A stretch of DNA of 64,000 nucleotides from Paludibacterium purpuratum (GCF_004363805.1 NZ_SNZP01000004.1:223331-287330), one strand, 5' to 3'; shown: positions 6,289-15,491, numbered from the stretch's first letter. The notes: generated by a model from the letters alone, not told the origin. Numbers and translations are program-made.

Positions 6289-9063
6289 ATGAAAACATTG
6301 TTATTGATTGACGGCTCTTCTTATCTATACCGCGCCTTCCACGCGATGCCCGATTTGCGCTCGAAGGAGGGTCTGCCGACAGGGGCGATCTATGGCATGG
6401 TCAATATGCTGCGACGCCTGGAAAAGGAAGTCGAGTTCGATTATAGCGCGTGCATATTTGACGCAAAAGGCAAGACCTTCCGCGACGAGTTATACCCCGA
6501 CTATAAGGCTAATCGGCCTTCCATGCCCGAAGATCTTGCGCTGCAGGTGGCGTCGGTGCACCAAGTGGTGTGTGCCTCGGGCTGGCCGATGCTGATGGTG
6601 TCGGGGGTCGAGGCGGACGATGTCATCGGCACCCTGGCGCGCCAGGCCGAGGCGGCCGGCATGCGAGTGGTGATTTCCACTGGCGATAAGGACATTGCGC
6701 AGCTGGTGACCTCCAACATCTCATTGGTGAACACCATGAGCAACGAGGTGCTGGATATCGCCGGCGTAGAGGGCAAGTTCGGCGTGCTGCCGGAACGGAT
6801 CATCGACTACCTGACCCTGATCGGCGATAAAGTCGACAATGTGCCCGGCGTGGACAAGTGCGGGCCGAAAACCGCGCTCAAATGGCTAGAGGCTTACGGT
6901 TCGCTCGACGGCGTCGTGGCGCACGCGGCCGAGATCGGCGGCGTGGTCGGCGAGAAGCTGCGCGAGGCATTGCCGCGCCTGCCCTTGTCGCGCGAGCTGA
7001 TCACCATCAAGTGCGACGTCGATTTGGCCGCCGACCTGCCGGCCGGGCTCGATGGGTTGAAGCACGGCCAACCGGACAAAACCGCGCTCAGCGGCTTGTT
7101 CCGCCGTTTCGGCTTCAATAGCTGGTTGCGTGAGCTGGAGGGGGCCGCCACTGACGCGCAGGTTGCCGCAGCCGCAACCTCGGTGGCGACGGGCGAGACC
7201 GACGACCTGTTCGCAGGCAGCGAGCTGGTGGTTGCCGTCGCGCCGCCGGCACCGATGGCGCGCGATTACCAGACCATCCTGACCGAGGCGCAGCTCGATG
7301 CCTGGCTCGCCAAACTGCAATCCGCCGAGGTGGTGTCGCTGGATACCGAGACCACCAGCCTCGACCAGATGTCGGCGCAGATCGTCGGCATCAGTTTCGC
7401 GGTCCAGCCAGGCGAGGCGGCCTATTTGCCGCTGGCGCATCGCGCCGCCGGAGTGGCGCCTCAGCTCGACCGCACGGCGACGCTGGCACGTCTCAAGCCT
7501 TGGCTGGAGGATGCTTCGAAGAAGAAGCTCGGGCAGAACCTCAAATACGACCGCCATGTGTTTTTCAATCATGGCATCAGCCTTGCCGGTGTGGCCGACG
7601 ACACCATGCTGGCGTCCTACGTGGTCGAGAGCCACCTGACGCACAATATGGACGATCTGGCCGAGCGACATTTGGGTGAACAGACCATCCACTATGAGGA
7701 TGTCTGCGGCAAGGGCGCCAAGCAGATCGGCTTCGACGAGGTCGATCTCGACACCGCCACGCGCTATGCCGCCGAGGACGCCGATATCACCCTGCGCCTC
7801 GATGGCGCGCTCAAGCCGTTGATGGACGAGCGCCAGGCATCGGTATACCGGGATATCGAGTTGCCGGTGGCCGACGTACTGTTCGAGATGGAACGCAACG
7901 GCGTGCTGATCGACCGGCAGAAACTGGCCGAACTGAGTCACCAATTCGGCAGCCGCATGCTGGAATTGGAGAGCCAGGCGTACGAGTTGGCCGGCCAACC
8001 GTTCAATCTGAATTCGCCCAAGCAGTTACAGGAGATCCTGTTCGGCCGGCTTGGTATCAGCACCAAGGGGGTACGCAAGACGCCGTCCGGCGGCTACTCC
8101 ACCGACGAGTCGGTGTTGGAGATGCTGGCGCTGGATCATCCTCTGCCGAAGTGCCTGTTGGAATATCGTGGCCTGGCCAAGCTCAAGTCCACCTATACCG
8201 ACAAGCTGCCGCAACTGATCCGCCAGGATACCGGGCGCGTGCACACGACCTATGCGCAGGCGGTGGCCGTTACCGGACGGCTCGCCAGTTCCGATCCGAA
8301 CCTGCAAAACATTCCGATTCGTTCGGCCGAAGGCCGGCGCGTGCGCGAGGCATTCATCGCCCCGCCGGGTCATGTGATCGTCAGCGCCGACTATTCGCAG
8401 ATCGAGTTGCGTATCATGGCGCACGTATCGGGCGACGAGGGCATGCTCAAAGCCTTTGCCGACGGCGAGGATATTCACCGCGCCACGGCGGCGCAGGTCT
8501 TCGGCGTCGCACTCGACCAGGTGACGAGCGAGCAGCGCCGCTACGCCAAGAGCATCAATTTCGGCTTGATCTACGGCATGAGCGCCTTCGGCCTGGCGAG
8601 CCAATTGGAGATCGAACGTAGCGCGGCACAACAATTCATCGACCGCTACTTCATGAAGTATCCGAAGGTGGCCGAGTATATGCAGCGCACGCGCGAGCAG
8701 GCCAAGGGTCAAGGCTATGTCGAGACCGTGTTCGGCCGCCGGCTGTACCTGCCGGATATCCGCGCCGCCAATCCGGGCCGGCGCAGCGGTGCCGAGCGCG
8801 CGGCGATCAATGCCCCGATGCAGGGTAGTGCCGCCGACCTGATCAAGCTGGCGATGATCGCTGTGTCGAAGTGGCTACGGCAAAGCGGTTTGAAGACACG
8901 GCTGATCATGCAGGTGCACGACGAATTGGTGATGGAGGTGCCCCAAGCCGAACAAGCGGCGGTGTGCGAAATGCTGCCGAAACTGATGGCCGGTGCCGCG
9001 GCGCTGTCGGTGCCGCTGTTGGCGGAGGTCGGTGTCGGCGCCAATTGGGAAGCGGCGCACTAA
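6289..9063 (+). CDS. polA: DNA polymerase I
   Basis: 924 residues, normal length for PolA. It fills gaps and removes RNA primers in lagging-strand synthesis and repair. Three domains are visible. The 5'-3' nuclease (1-~290) starts MKTLLLIDGSSYLYRAFHA and contains VEADDVIGTLA. The 3'-5' proofreading exonuclease is intact, with DTET at D352/E354 and YAAEDAD. The polymerase has motif A SADYSQIELR at about D701, motif B RRYAKSINFGLIYG and motif C QVHDE at D878. A start 30 bp earlier (TTG at 6259) is possible, but MKTLLLIDGSS matches family N-termini; no clear Shine-Dalgarno precedes it. A bidirectional terminator follows. Confidence 0.97.
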   Translation: MKTLLLIDGSSYLYRAFHAMPDLRSKEGLPTGAIYGMVNMLRRLEKEVEFDYSACIFDAKGKTFRDELYPDYKANRPSMPEDLALQVASVHQVVCASGWPMLMVSGVEADDVIGTLARQAEAAGMRVVISTGDKDIAQLVTSNISLVNTMSNEVLDIAGVEGKFGVLPERIIDYLTLIGDKVDNVPGVDKCGPKTALKWLEAYGSLDGVVAHAAEIGGVVGEKLREALPRLPLSRELITIKCDVDLAADLPAGLDGLKHGQPDKTALSGLFRRFGFNSWLRELEGAATDAQVAAAATSVATGETDDLFAGSELVVAVAPPAPMARDYQTILTEAQLDAWLAKLQSAEVVSLDTETTSLDQMSAQIVGISFAVQPGEAAYLPLAHRAAGVAPQLDRTATLARLKPWLEDASKKKLGQNLKYDRHVFFNHGISLAGVADDTMLASYVVESHLTHNMDDLAERHLGEQTIHYEDVCGKGAKQIGFDEVDLDTATRYAAEDADITLRLDGALKPLMDERQASVYRDIELPVADVLFEMERNGVLIDRQKLAELSHQFGSRMLELESQAYELAGQPFNLNSPKQLQEILFGRLGISTKGVRKTPSGGYSTDESVLEMLALDHPLPKCLLEYRGLAKLKSTYTDKLPQLIRQDTGRVHTTYAQAVAVTGRLASSDPNLQNIPIRSAEGRRVREAFIAPPGHVIVSADYSQIELRIMAHVSGDEGMLKAFADGEDIHRATAAQVFGVALDQVTSEQRRYAKSINFGLIYGMSAFGLASQLEIERSAAQQFIDRYFMKYPKVAEYMQRTREQAKGQGYVETVFGRRLYLPDIRAANPGRRSGAERAAINAPMQGSAADLIKLAMIAVSKWLRQSGLKTRLIMQVHDELVMEVPQAEQAAVCEMLPKLMAGAAALSVPLLAEVGVGANWEAAH

Positions 9064-9075
9064 AGGTGGTTGGAT

Positions 9076-9111
9076 GAAAAAAAGCCAGTGCGTTGCGCAC
9101 TGGCTTTTTTT
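9076..9111. terminator. Bidirectional Rho-independent terminator between polA and the permease
   Basis: GCCAGTGCG (9084-9092), TTG loop, CGCACTGGC (9096-9104), preceded by an A-run and followed by a T-run of seven. Both strands therefore read as stem-loop plus U-tract, serving polA and the convergent permease gene. Confidence 0.92.
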
Positions 9112-9130
9112 GTCGCTATTGCGCCGAGGA

Positions 9131-10534
9131 TTATACCGCGCCTTGGCTAGCCAATAGCGAGCGGCTGCGGGCATAGCCGAAGTAAACCACCAGACCGATC
9201 AACAGCCAAATCACGAAGCAGTACCAGGTCAGGCTGGCCAGTTGCACCATCAGGAACACGCAGAACGCGATCGCCAGTGCCGGAATGTAAGGAACGCCCG
9301 GGCAATGGAACTTGCGCGGCAGGTTCGGCTCGCGCTTGCGCAGAACGATCACCGCGATCGAGATCAGCGAGAAGGCTGCCAGGGTGCCGATGTTGGCCAG
9401 TTCGGCCAGCGTACCGAGCGGTACCAGCGCACCGAGGATGGCGATGATGGTGCCGATGATCCAGGTGGCGCGGTACGGCGTGCGGTATTTCGGATGGACT
9501 TCGGAGAAGACCTTGGGCAGCAGGCCATCGCGCGACATGGCGAAAGTGATGCGGGTCTGGCCGTAGGTCATCACCAGGATGACGGTGGTCATGCCGAGAA
9601 TGGCGCCGATGTTCACCAAGCCGGCGACCCAGTTGAGCCCGGCCACTTCCAGGGCCTTCGACACCGGGTGGTCGATGCCGGCGAAGTCCGGGTAGTGCAC
9701 GATACCGGTCATGATGGCCGCGACGATCACGTACAGCACCGAGCAAATGCCCAGCGACAGAATGACGGCGCGCGGCAGATCGCGTTCGGGGTTTTTCACT
9801 TCTTCGGCGGCACAGGTGACCGCGTCGAAACCGAGGAAGCTGAAGAACACCACGGCGGCGCCATGGAATACGCCATTCAGGCCGTAGGGCAGCATCGGTT
9901 GCCAGTTGATCGGCTTGACGTGCCAGACGCCCAGTGCGATGAACAGCAGCACCACGGAGACCTTGATCACCACCATGATGTTGTTGACGCGCTTGGATTC
10001 CTTGATGCCGAACGCCAAGAGCGCGGTCACGCCCATGGCGATCAAAAAGGCCGGCAGGTTGAAGAAGGAAGCCACGCCTGGCCGGGCGCCGTAGGCGCCG
10101 GTCAGGGCTTCAGGCAGATGCAGCCCGAAGCTGGCGATCAGATTTTGGAAATAACCGGACCAGCCGACGGTTACCGTGGACGACGCCAGCAGATATTCCA
10201 GCAACAGATCCCAGCCGATGATCCAGGCGATCAGCTCGCCCAAGGTGGCATAGGCATAGGTGTAGGTGGAACCGGAAACCGGCAGCATGGAGGCGAACTC
10301 GGCATAGCAAAGTGCCGCGAAGCCGCAAGCCAGCGCGCCGATGACGAACGACAGCATCAAGCCGGGACCTGCGATCAGCGCGCCGGTACCCGTCAGCACG
10401 AAAATCCCGGTGCCGATGATGGCGCCGATACCCAGCATGGTGAGGTCGAAGACACCCAGTTCCTTTTTCAGAGCCTGGGTGGTTTTACTAAAGTCCAGCA
10501 TGTCTTGCACATTTTTCTTGCGCAGTAAACTCAT
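9131..10534 (-). CDS. APC superfamily amino acid permease (cationic amino acid transporter type)
   Basis: 467 residues with 12 predicted membrane segments. The first helix carries the APC signature LGIGAIIGTGIFVLTGTGA, followed by GPGLMLSFVIGALACGFAALCYAEFASMLPVSGSTYTY. This fits the CAT/YfnA group of amino-acid transporters (2.A.3.3), which includes arginine/lysine and branched-chain carriers. Substrate cannot be assigned. It is monocistronic: terminator on the 3' side and a long non-coding region upstream. A GGGGAC sequence precedes the ATG at 10534. Confidence 0.9.
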   Translation of the reverse strand: MSLLRKKNVQDMLDFSKTTQALKKELGVFDLTMLGIGAIIGTGIFVLTGTGALIAGPGLMLSFVIGALACGFAALCYAEFASMLPVSGSTYTYAYATLGELIAWIIGWDLLLEYLLASSTVTVGWSGYFQNLIASFGLHLPEALTGAYGARPGVASFFNLPAFLIAMGVTALLAFGIKESKRVNNIMVVIKVSVVLLFIALGVWHVKPINWQPMLPYGLNGVFHGAAVVFFSFLGFDAVTCAAEEVKNPERDLPRAVILSLGICSVLYVIVAAIMTGIVHYPDFAGIDHPVSKALEVAGLNWVAGLVNIGAILGMTTVILVMTYGQTRITFAMSRDGLLPKVFSEVHPKYRTPYRATWIIGTIIAILGALVPLGTLAELANIGTLAAFSLISIAVIVLRKREPNLPRKFHCPGVPYIPALAIAFCVFLMVQLASLTWYCFVIWLLIGLVVYFGYARSRSLLASQGAV

Positions 10535-11175
10535 TGGTAGTGTCCCCGGTCGGCCAACCGTCTCGGCGCCCGGGTTGTCTCGTCCCGGTCGCCAATCATT
10601 TTGTGTTGTTCCTCAGCTTGACGCTGCATGGCGTGACGGCTGGCGATTGGCTAAAAAATTCGCCGGTCCGCAATCTGTGTCGCGGTGACGGCAAGAATCA
10701 AAGTTTTAACTGCCCCGTGACAAAATGGCAACAGAAAAATCTACGTTTGGCAGAAAAAACTGCCTGTCTTCTCGGGAAATACTTCGGGAGGAAAGTCAAA
10801 TGACGCCTTTGATAGCAAAGGAATATTTGATTTGGATTTTTATCAGATTTGGGCCGTACTTGGCACTAACGCATGCCCAGATCTCATCACAGTCGAATGG
10901 GGCTACCGTTGATGTAGCGCAATAAGTCTGGATATGGGGGGCACGGAATGTGGATATTGTGCTTGGCATGGGGTGACTCGTTGCGCCGAAGAGACAAAAA
11001 GCAGCGATTTATTGAATAACCAACGCTTCGATTGGTGAAATTTCCCGTTTCGAACAATTTTTCAGAGAAAAGTCCGGTAATCCGCGAGTTGCGCATCCTG
11101 CGCTCGCCGCCGGCATTCCGCTAGCGGCCCGCCTGCCGCCACTTTAGTCTGCCGGTGACTAGCGCGGAGGTGGAT
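10535..11175. other. Non-coding gap of about 640 bp
   Basis: The largest gene-free stretch in the window, between the divergent permease gene and the minor pilin operon. Open frames here are short and read like non-coding sequence. The middle (about 10690-11070) is clearly more AT-rich than its surroundings and presumably holds both divergent promoters. I saw no recognisable riboswitch, tRNA, repeat array or convincing sigma-54 site. A small palindrome CCGCTAGCGG lies at 11118-11127. A good ribosome site (GGAGGT) sits just before the pilin gene. Confidence 0.5.
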
Positions 11176-11733
11176 ATGGAACGGGGTTTTACTTTAATCG
11201 AGATGTTGTTGGTGTTGTCGCTGATGATGCTGATGATGGTCAGTGCCAGTTCGGCACTCGGCAAATTGAGCGGTGGCGTTCGGATGGAAGCCAGTGCCTG
11301 GCAATTGTGGAGTGCCTTGGGGCAGGCGCGTAGCGAAGCGTTGTACAGCGGGCGGCCGGTGCAGATATGCGGTTTGTGGATGCGACGCAATCAGCGCTTG
11401 CTCGACTGTCGGCAAGCGGTACCCGGCCAGATCGACAGGGCGGCTGACCACTGGCGACAGGGGGTGTTGCTGTTCGCCGACCGACCCGGCATGACGCACC
11501 AGCAGTACGACCGGGATGAGGATTTACGTGATTACGCCGTATTGCCGGGCATTCGGCTCAGCGCAAGCGCCGTACGCTACACCGTGTTGGCCGATGGGCG
11601 TTATGCGGGCGGGGTGGCGCCGAACTTCGTGCTGCGCGACCCGAACGGCGGCGCGTGTCAGTCCGTGTCGGCCGATGCGGCGGGCTATCGACGGCTCTGG
11701 TGCCGTGGCGATCATTGTCCGGGGTGTGCCTGA
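11176..11733 (+). CDS. fimT: Minor pilin, FimT/GspH family (PilH-like)
   Basis: 185 residues with a class III prepilin start MERG|FTLIEMLLVLSLMM: a three-residue leader, Gly before the cleavage site, Phe at +1 and Glu at +5, then a long hydrophobic helix. The body (for example ASAWQLWSALGQARSEALYSGRPVQICG) is typical of GspH/FimT, the tip-complex pseudopilin that primes type IV pilus assembly and, in some species, binds DNA. GGAGGT five bases before ATG 11176 decides the start; the frame reaches back to 11155. It is first of a minor pilin operon, in the order of Neisseria pilH-I-J-K-X. Confidence 0.87.
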   Translation: MERGFTLIEMLLVLSLMMLMMVSASSALGKLSGGVRMEASAWQLWSALGQARSEALYSGRPVQICGLWMRRNQRLLDCRQAVPGQIDRAADHWRQGVLLFADRPGMTHQQYDRDEDLRDYAVLPGIRLSASAVRYTVLADGRYAGGVAPNFVLRDPNGGACQSVSADAAGYRRLWCRGDHCPGCA

Positions 11734-11735
11734 GC

Positions 11736-12104
11736 ATGCGCAGTCAACGAGGCATGGCGCTGCTCGACAGCCTGATGGCTCTGCTGGCACTGAGCATCGG
11801 CCTGACGCCCATGACGGTATTGCCGGGTCAGGTCGGCCGCGCTTTGGTGGAGAATGCCTATCGGTCGCGGATGCTCTGGCAGACCAGCAACCTGGCCGAA
11901 TCGCTGTTGCAGACCGATTCGCGCGACGGCAGCCGCTTGGCGCAGCAGGCGCAACAGGCGCAGCAAGTCGGGGAGTGCGGTGCCCTGTCGTTCAAGCTGA
12001 GCCTTGAGAGGGCGCAAGCGCCATCGGCCCATAGTCTGCGGCTGCAGACGACGGGTTGTTATATGCACTGGCAACACTTCGACTTGCTGGTGCCGCTGCC
12101 ATGA
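11736..12104 (+). CDS. pilV: Minor pilin, PilV-like (PilI position)
   Basis: 122 residues. The N-terminus MRSQRG|MALLDSLMALLALSIGL is a prepilin leader plus hydrophobic helix; the +5 position is Asp instead of the usual Glu. The frame is open from 11655, but the ATG at 11736 (two bases after the fimT stop) gives the expected short leader. The rest is short for PilV and contains two Cys (ECGALSF and TTGCYMHW) that may form the C-terminal disulfide typical of pilins. It overlaps the next gene by ATGA. Role by position: tip-complex minor pilin of the type IV pilus. Confidence 0.78.
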   Translation: MRSQRGMALLDSLMALLALSIGLTPMTVLPGQVGRALVENAYRSRMLWQTSNLAESLLQTDSRDGSRLAQQAQQAQQVGECGALSFKLSLERAQAPSAHSLRLQTTGCYMHWQHFDLLVPLP

Positions 12105-13411
12105 TGCGGGGATTCTCGCTGCCGGGGCTTTTGCTCGCCATGCTGTTGGGGTGCAGTTGCTTGCTGATGGCGTTATCGCGCTACGAGGCGCTGCGAGCCG
12201 GACTGCAGTCGTTGCGGCGGGCGGCGGATGGCCAACAGGCCATGCGCATGGCGCTGTTCCAACTGGCGCGCGATTTGCGATCGGACGGACAGGCGGGTTG
12301 TCAGTCCTGGCCCGTCGAATACGTTGACGATGCCTCGGTGCACCTCTCCTGGGGCAGCAGCGCTTGGCAGCTCGTCGAGGTTGAGCAGGATGGGGCCGGT
12401 CGGCTGGCTCGCCTGCTGTTCCGACGTCTGAGCCCGGATGAGGGCGAACCGCGGACGTTACTACTATCTAGCTGCGCCAGGCTCGACAGACTACAGGCCG
12501 GCGTGGATTTCACCTTGCATGATGCCGGCGAATTCGGTCGACTGGATCTGATGCCATCCGGGCGGCCGGCGCTTGGCGGCCAGGGAGGCCACCACCTGCC
12601 GTCGCTGGAACTGGGGCCGTTGGTGGTGCGTCGATATCGCCAGGCGGCGGGGTGGCTGCTACGCGATGAACAGCCGCTGCTGCCGCTGGTCGGCTTGCGC
12701 GTGGCATCGCCTGCCGATGGGTTATGGCGGCTTGAGCTGACGCCGCCGGGTTCCGCGACTGTCCCGCGGCAATTGGCGATTGCGCGACGCCAGCGTGGCA
12801 TGGCCATGGTGACGGTATGGGTGCTGATGCTGGCCGGATTGATGCTGCTCTCCAGCGGCCAACGGCTGTTGCTCGACGATGGCCGCCAGGTACTGCACGA
12901 ACGGCAATGGACTCAGGCGTTGTTTCGCGCCGAGTTCGCTTTACGTCAGGCCGAGCGGCAGGTTTGGGGGCTGGCACGGGCGCCAGGACATGCCGATTGG
13001 TTTCGGCCGTCATGCCAACATGCCGCTGCGCCGCCGAATTGGCGTAGCGGTTTGTGTTCACCCCCCCGTTCCGGCGAGCGGCAGGCGCTACCGGCTTGGC
13101 TGCGCGGTACCGGCGACGGTGTGCTGTCGCCTTGTCGGCTGCCGGTCTGCCGTCCTGTCGCTTTACCGGTGTGGCAGGTGGGCCGCCGCCCAGTTGGCCA
13201 CGGACGCGTTTGCCGACCGGATCCGAAGGACGGGCCGATCGACCCGGATCCTTGCTATATCGTCGAACTTTTGGATCAAGACTATCGCGGCGCCGGTTTG
13301 TATCGCATCACTGTGCGGGCTTGGGGCAGAACCGTGCGTAGTCGCGTCACGCTGCAAAGCTACTATTGGGCGCAAGGCGATGGACAGCGGCTGAGCTGGA
13401 GAATGTTGTGA
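12101..13411 (+). CDS. PilW-like and PilX-like minor pilins in one continuous frame
   Basis: 436 residues if read through. Residues 1-~225 look like PilW (PilJ): MMRG|FSLPGLLLAMLLGCS leader and helix, with Gly instead of Glu at +5, then a PilW-type body (MALFQLARDLRSDGQAGCQSW). From about residue 229 a second prepilin-like start appears: RRQRG|MAMVTVWVLMLAGLMLL, as in the PilX_N domain (PilK), followed by a PilX-like body with many Cys. No stop codon separates them. An in-frame TTG at 12773 would give the second protein a nine-residue leader. The start ATG 12101 overlaps the pilV stop (ATGA), and the 3' end overlaps the next pilin (GTGA). It may be a true fusion, two proteins from internal initiation, or an assembly error. 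Confidence 0.72.
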   Translation: MMRGFSLPGLLLAMLLGCSCLLMALSRYEALRAGLQSLRRAADGQQAMRMALFQLARDLRSDGQAGCQSWPVEYVDDASVHLSWGSSAWQLVEVEQDGAGRLARLLFRRLSPDEGEPRTLLLSSCARLDRLQAGVDFTLHDAGEFGRLDLMPSGRPALGGQGGHHLPSLELGPLVVRRYRQAAGWLLRDEQPLLPLVGLRVASPADGLWRLELTPPGSATVPRQLAIARRQRGMAMVTVWVLMLAGLMLLSSGQRLLLDDGRQVLHERQWTQALFRAEFALRQAERQVWGLARAPGHADWFRPSCQHAAAPPNWRSGLCSPPRSGERQALPAWLRGTGDGVLSPCRLPVCRPVALPVWQVGRRPVGHGRVCRPDPKDGPIDPDPCYIVELLDQDYRGAGLYRITVRAWGRTVRSRVTLQSYYWAQGDGQRLSWRML

Positions 13412-13830
13412 GGTACCGGCAGGCTCGGGGGATGACGCTGCTCGAACTGTTGGTGGTGCTGATGCTGGTGTCGATGCTGGCGCTTTCGCTCGGCAATGTC
13501 TGGCGCTTGCAGATCATCCGGGCGCGCCAGGCAGAGGCGAAGTTGGCGTTGATGCACAATGCGCGCCATCTCGAGCGGCGCTATGGCCTGCGGGCTCAAT
13601 ACTCGCGTCCGTCCGCAAAGGGGCAAGCCTGGTTGCCGCTGGCTGTGACCAGTACCGGGTATTATCTCATCGGCTATACCGCGCAGACCGAAAATACCCG
13701 TGGCCGCTACCGCCTGGTGGCCAAGCCCAGATACCGGTGGCTGGGCAGCGAATATTTGATGATGGATCAGGACGGGCTGATCGTGACCTGCGGTCGCGAC
13801 GGCGGCGGGCGCGAGACGTGCGCTCCTTGA
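13408..13830 (+). CDS. PilE-like minor pilin (PilX/PilL position)
   Basis: 140 residues from a GTG overlapping the previous stop codon (GTGA), with GGAG six bases before it. The N-terminus VRYRQARG|MTLLELLVVLMLVSMLALSL is a textbook prepilin with Glu at +5. The body has the PilE-type layout: AEAKLALMHNARHLERRYG at the end of the helix, GYYLIGYTAQTENT, and a C-terminal segment with Cys in IVTCGRDGGGRETC. As the last gene of the operon it corresponds in position to Neisseria pilX/pilL. No PilY1/PilC adhesin gene is present. Confidence 0.83.
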   Translation: MRYRQARGMTLLELLVVLMLVSMLALSLGNVWRLQIIRARQAEAKLALMHNARHLERRYGLRAQYSRPSAKGQAWLPLAVTSTGYYLIGYTAQTENTRGRYRLVAKPRYRWLGSEYLMMDQDGLIVTCGRDGGGRETCAP

Positions 13831-13888
13831 GCCGTGCAAGACGCAGTACGCTAAAAATTCGCTGCCGGCCTGCCGGTTGTGCGCGGCA

Positions 13889-13921
13889 TAAAAAAACGGC
13901 AGGGAATACCTCCCTGCCGTC
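13889..13921 (-). terminator. Rho-independent terminator of the efflux operon
   Basis: ACGGCAGGGA (about 13896-13905) / TCCCTGCCGT (about 13911-13920) with a short loop, preceded on the plus strand by a run of seven A. Read on the minus strand this is a stem-loop followed by T7, just after the stop codon of the MFS gene at 13946. Confidence 0.9.
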
Positions 13922-13945
13922 GATCGCTCTCTCTCGTGAGTCTGA

Positions 13946-15481
13946 TCAATGGGCTCCGCTACTGTCTGCCCCGCCCGGTCGGAACGGCGGTTTGGCGAAC
14001 CACACCACCACCATCAAGGCGATGAACAGCCAGCCGGAAAACCAGAAGACCTCGTTCGATCCCAACAGGTAGCCCTGGCGGGTGATTTCCTGCGCGGTCA
14101 GCGCCGCTTGCTGCGGTTGAGACAGCCCGAGGTTGCCGAGCCAGCCAAACCATTGATTGGCGGCCTGATCGAATACGCTGATGTGCTGGGTCAATATCTC
14201 GTGGTGCGCTGCCTCGCGCCGATCCCACAGCGTGGTGGTGATCGAGGCGCCGATACTACCGCCCAACACGCGCAGGAAGTTCGACAGGCTCGAGGCGCTG
14301 GCGATCTGATCCGGACGCAGGCCAGCGAGCGAGATGGTGGTGAGCGGCATGAAGAAGCAGGCGACGCCGATACCCTGGATGAACTGCGGCCATACCACGT
14401 AGCCGAAATCCATATTGGGCGCGAAAGTGCTGCGCCAGAAGAAACATCCGGCATAGACCGCGAAACTCAGCGTCACCAGCCAGCGCATATCGACGCGGTG
14501 AGCGTTCTTGCCGATCACCGGCGACAGGATCACCGGCAAAATGCCGATCGGCGCCGCGGCCAGGCCGGCCGAGGTGGCGGTATAGCCCATCTGCGTCTGC
14601 AGTACCAGCGGCAACAGTACGATGGTGCCGAAGTAGATCAGGTAACCGATGGAGATGCCGGTGACGCCCACGGTGAAATTACGTGCCTTGAACAACGATA
14701 GATCGACGATCGGATGTTCTTCGGTCAACTCCCAGATCACCAGGAAAGTCAGTGCCACCACGGCAACCACGCCCAGGATGACGACCTCGTTGGAGTGGAA
14801 CCAGTCGAGCTCCTTGCCCCGATCCAGCATCACCTGAAGACAACCGACCCCAAGTGCTAGCAGTATCAGGCCCATGCGATCGATGGGCAGTGCCAGGGTC
14901 GGGGTTTCGCGGTCGTGCAATTGGCGCCACGAGACCCAGATGGCGAAGGCGCCCACCGGGATATTGATGAAGAAGATCCAGCCCCAGTGCCAGTTGTCGC
15001 TGATCATCCCGCCGAGAATCGGGCCGAAGATCGGCGCGACGATCACGGTCATCGACCACAATGCCAGCGCCATGCCCTTCTTCTCGTTGGGATAGCAGGC
15101 CAGCAATAGGCTTTGCGACAGCGGAATCATCGGGCCGGCCACCGCGCCTTGCAGCACGCGGAAGAAAATCAGCATGTTCAGACTGCCCGAGATGCCGCAT
15201 AACCATGAGGTAATCACGAACAGCGTGGTCGAAGCCAGAAACAGTTTGACCTCGCCAAAGCGCTTGGCCAACCAGCCGGTCAGCGGGATCGAGATGGCGT
15301 TGGCCACCCCGAACGAGGTGATCACCCAGGTACCCTGCGACGTGGCTGCGCCGAGGTTACCCGAAATGGTCGGCAAGGCCACGTTGGCGATGGTGGTGTC
15401 CAGCACTTGCATGAAGGTCGCCAGCGACATCGCCAGGGTGATCCAGAACAGGCGGGCGCCGGTCAGTGGGGGATTCGGCAT
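13946..15481 (-). CDS. emrB: DHA2-family MFS multidrug efflux pump, EmrB/QacA type
   Basis: 511 residues, 14 membrane segments. The motif MQVLDTTIANVALPTISGNLGA near residue 25 and WVITSFGVANAISIPLTGWLAKRFGEVKLF mark the EmrB group. It is the inner-membrane, proton-driven part of a tripartite pump that expels hydrophobic compounds. Encoded 10 bp after emrA and downstream of a NodT-type outer-membrane channel, so all three components of one pump are in a single operon. The drug range cannot be inferred. Expression is expected to be under the MarR regulator at 18148-18645. Confidence 0.92.
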   Translation of the reverse strand: MPNPPLTGARLFWITLAMSLATFMQVLDTTIANVALPTISGNLGAATSQGTWVITSFGVANAISIPLTGWLAKRFGEVKLFLASTTLFVITSWLCGISGSLNMLIFFRVLQGAVAGPMIPLSQSLLLACYPNEKKGMALALWSMTVIVAPIFGPILGGMISDNWHWGWIFFINIPVGAFAIWVSWRQLHDRETPTLALPIDRMGLILLALGVGCLQVMLDRGKELDWFHSNEVVILGVVAVVALTFLVIWELTEEHPIVDLSLFKARNFTVGVTGISIGYLIYFGTIVLLPLVLQTQMGYTATSAGLAAAPIGILPVILSPVIGKNAHRVDMRWLVTLSFAVYAGCFFWRSTFAPNMDFGYVVWPQFIQGIGVACFFMPLTTISLAGLRPDQIASASSLSNFLRVLGGSIGASITTTLWDRREAAHHEILTQHISVFDQAANQWFGWLGNLGLSQPQQAALTAQEITRQGYLLGSNEVFWFSGWLFIALMVVVWFAKPPFRPGGADSSGAH

Positions 15482-15491
15482 GGCCGTCTCC

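Noticed and set aside
6886..7998. 370-codon minus-strand frame inside polA
   Set aside because: Antisense shadow of a clearly functional polA; no ribosome site or family match.
9242..10528. Long plus-strand open frame opposite the amino acid permease
   Set aside because: Its product is His/Asp/Gln-rich shadow sequence with no fold; the minus-strand permease explains the region.
10861..10876. TGGCAC...ATGC as a sigma-54 promoter for the minor pilin operon
   Set aside because: The GG and GC are one base too far apart for a -24/-12 element, and the TTGC box is not matched.
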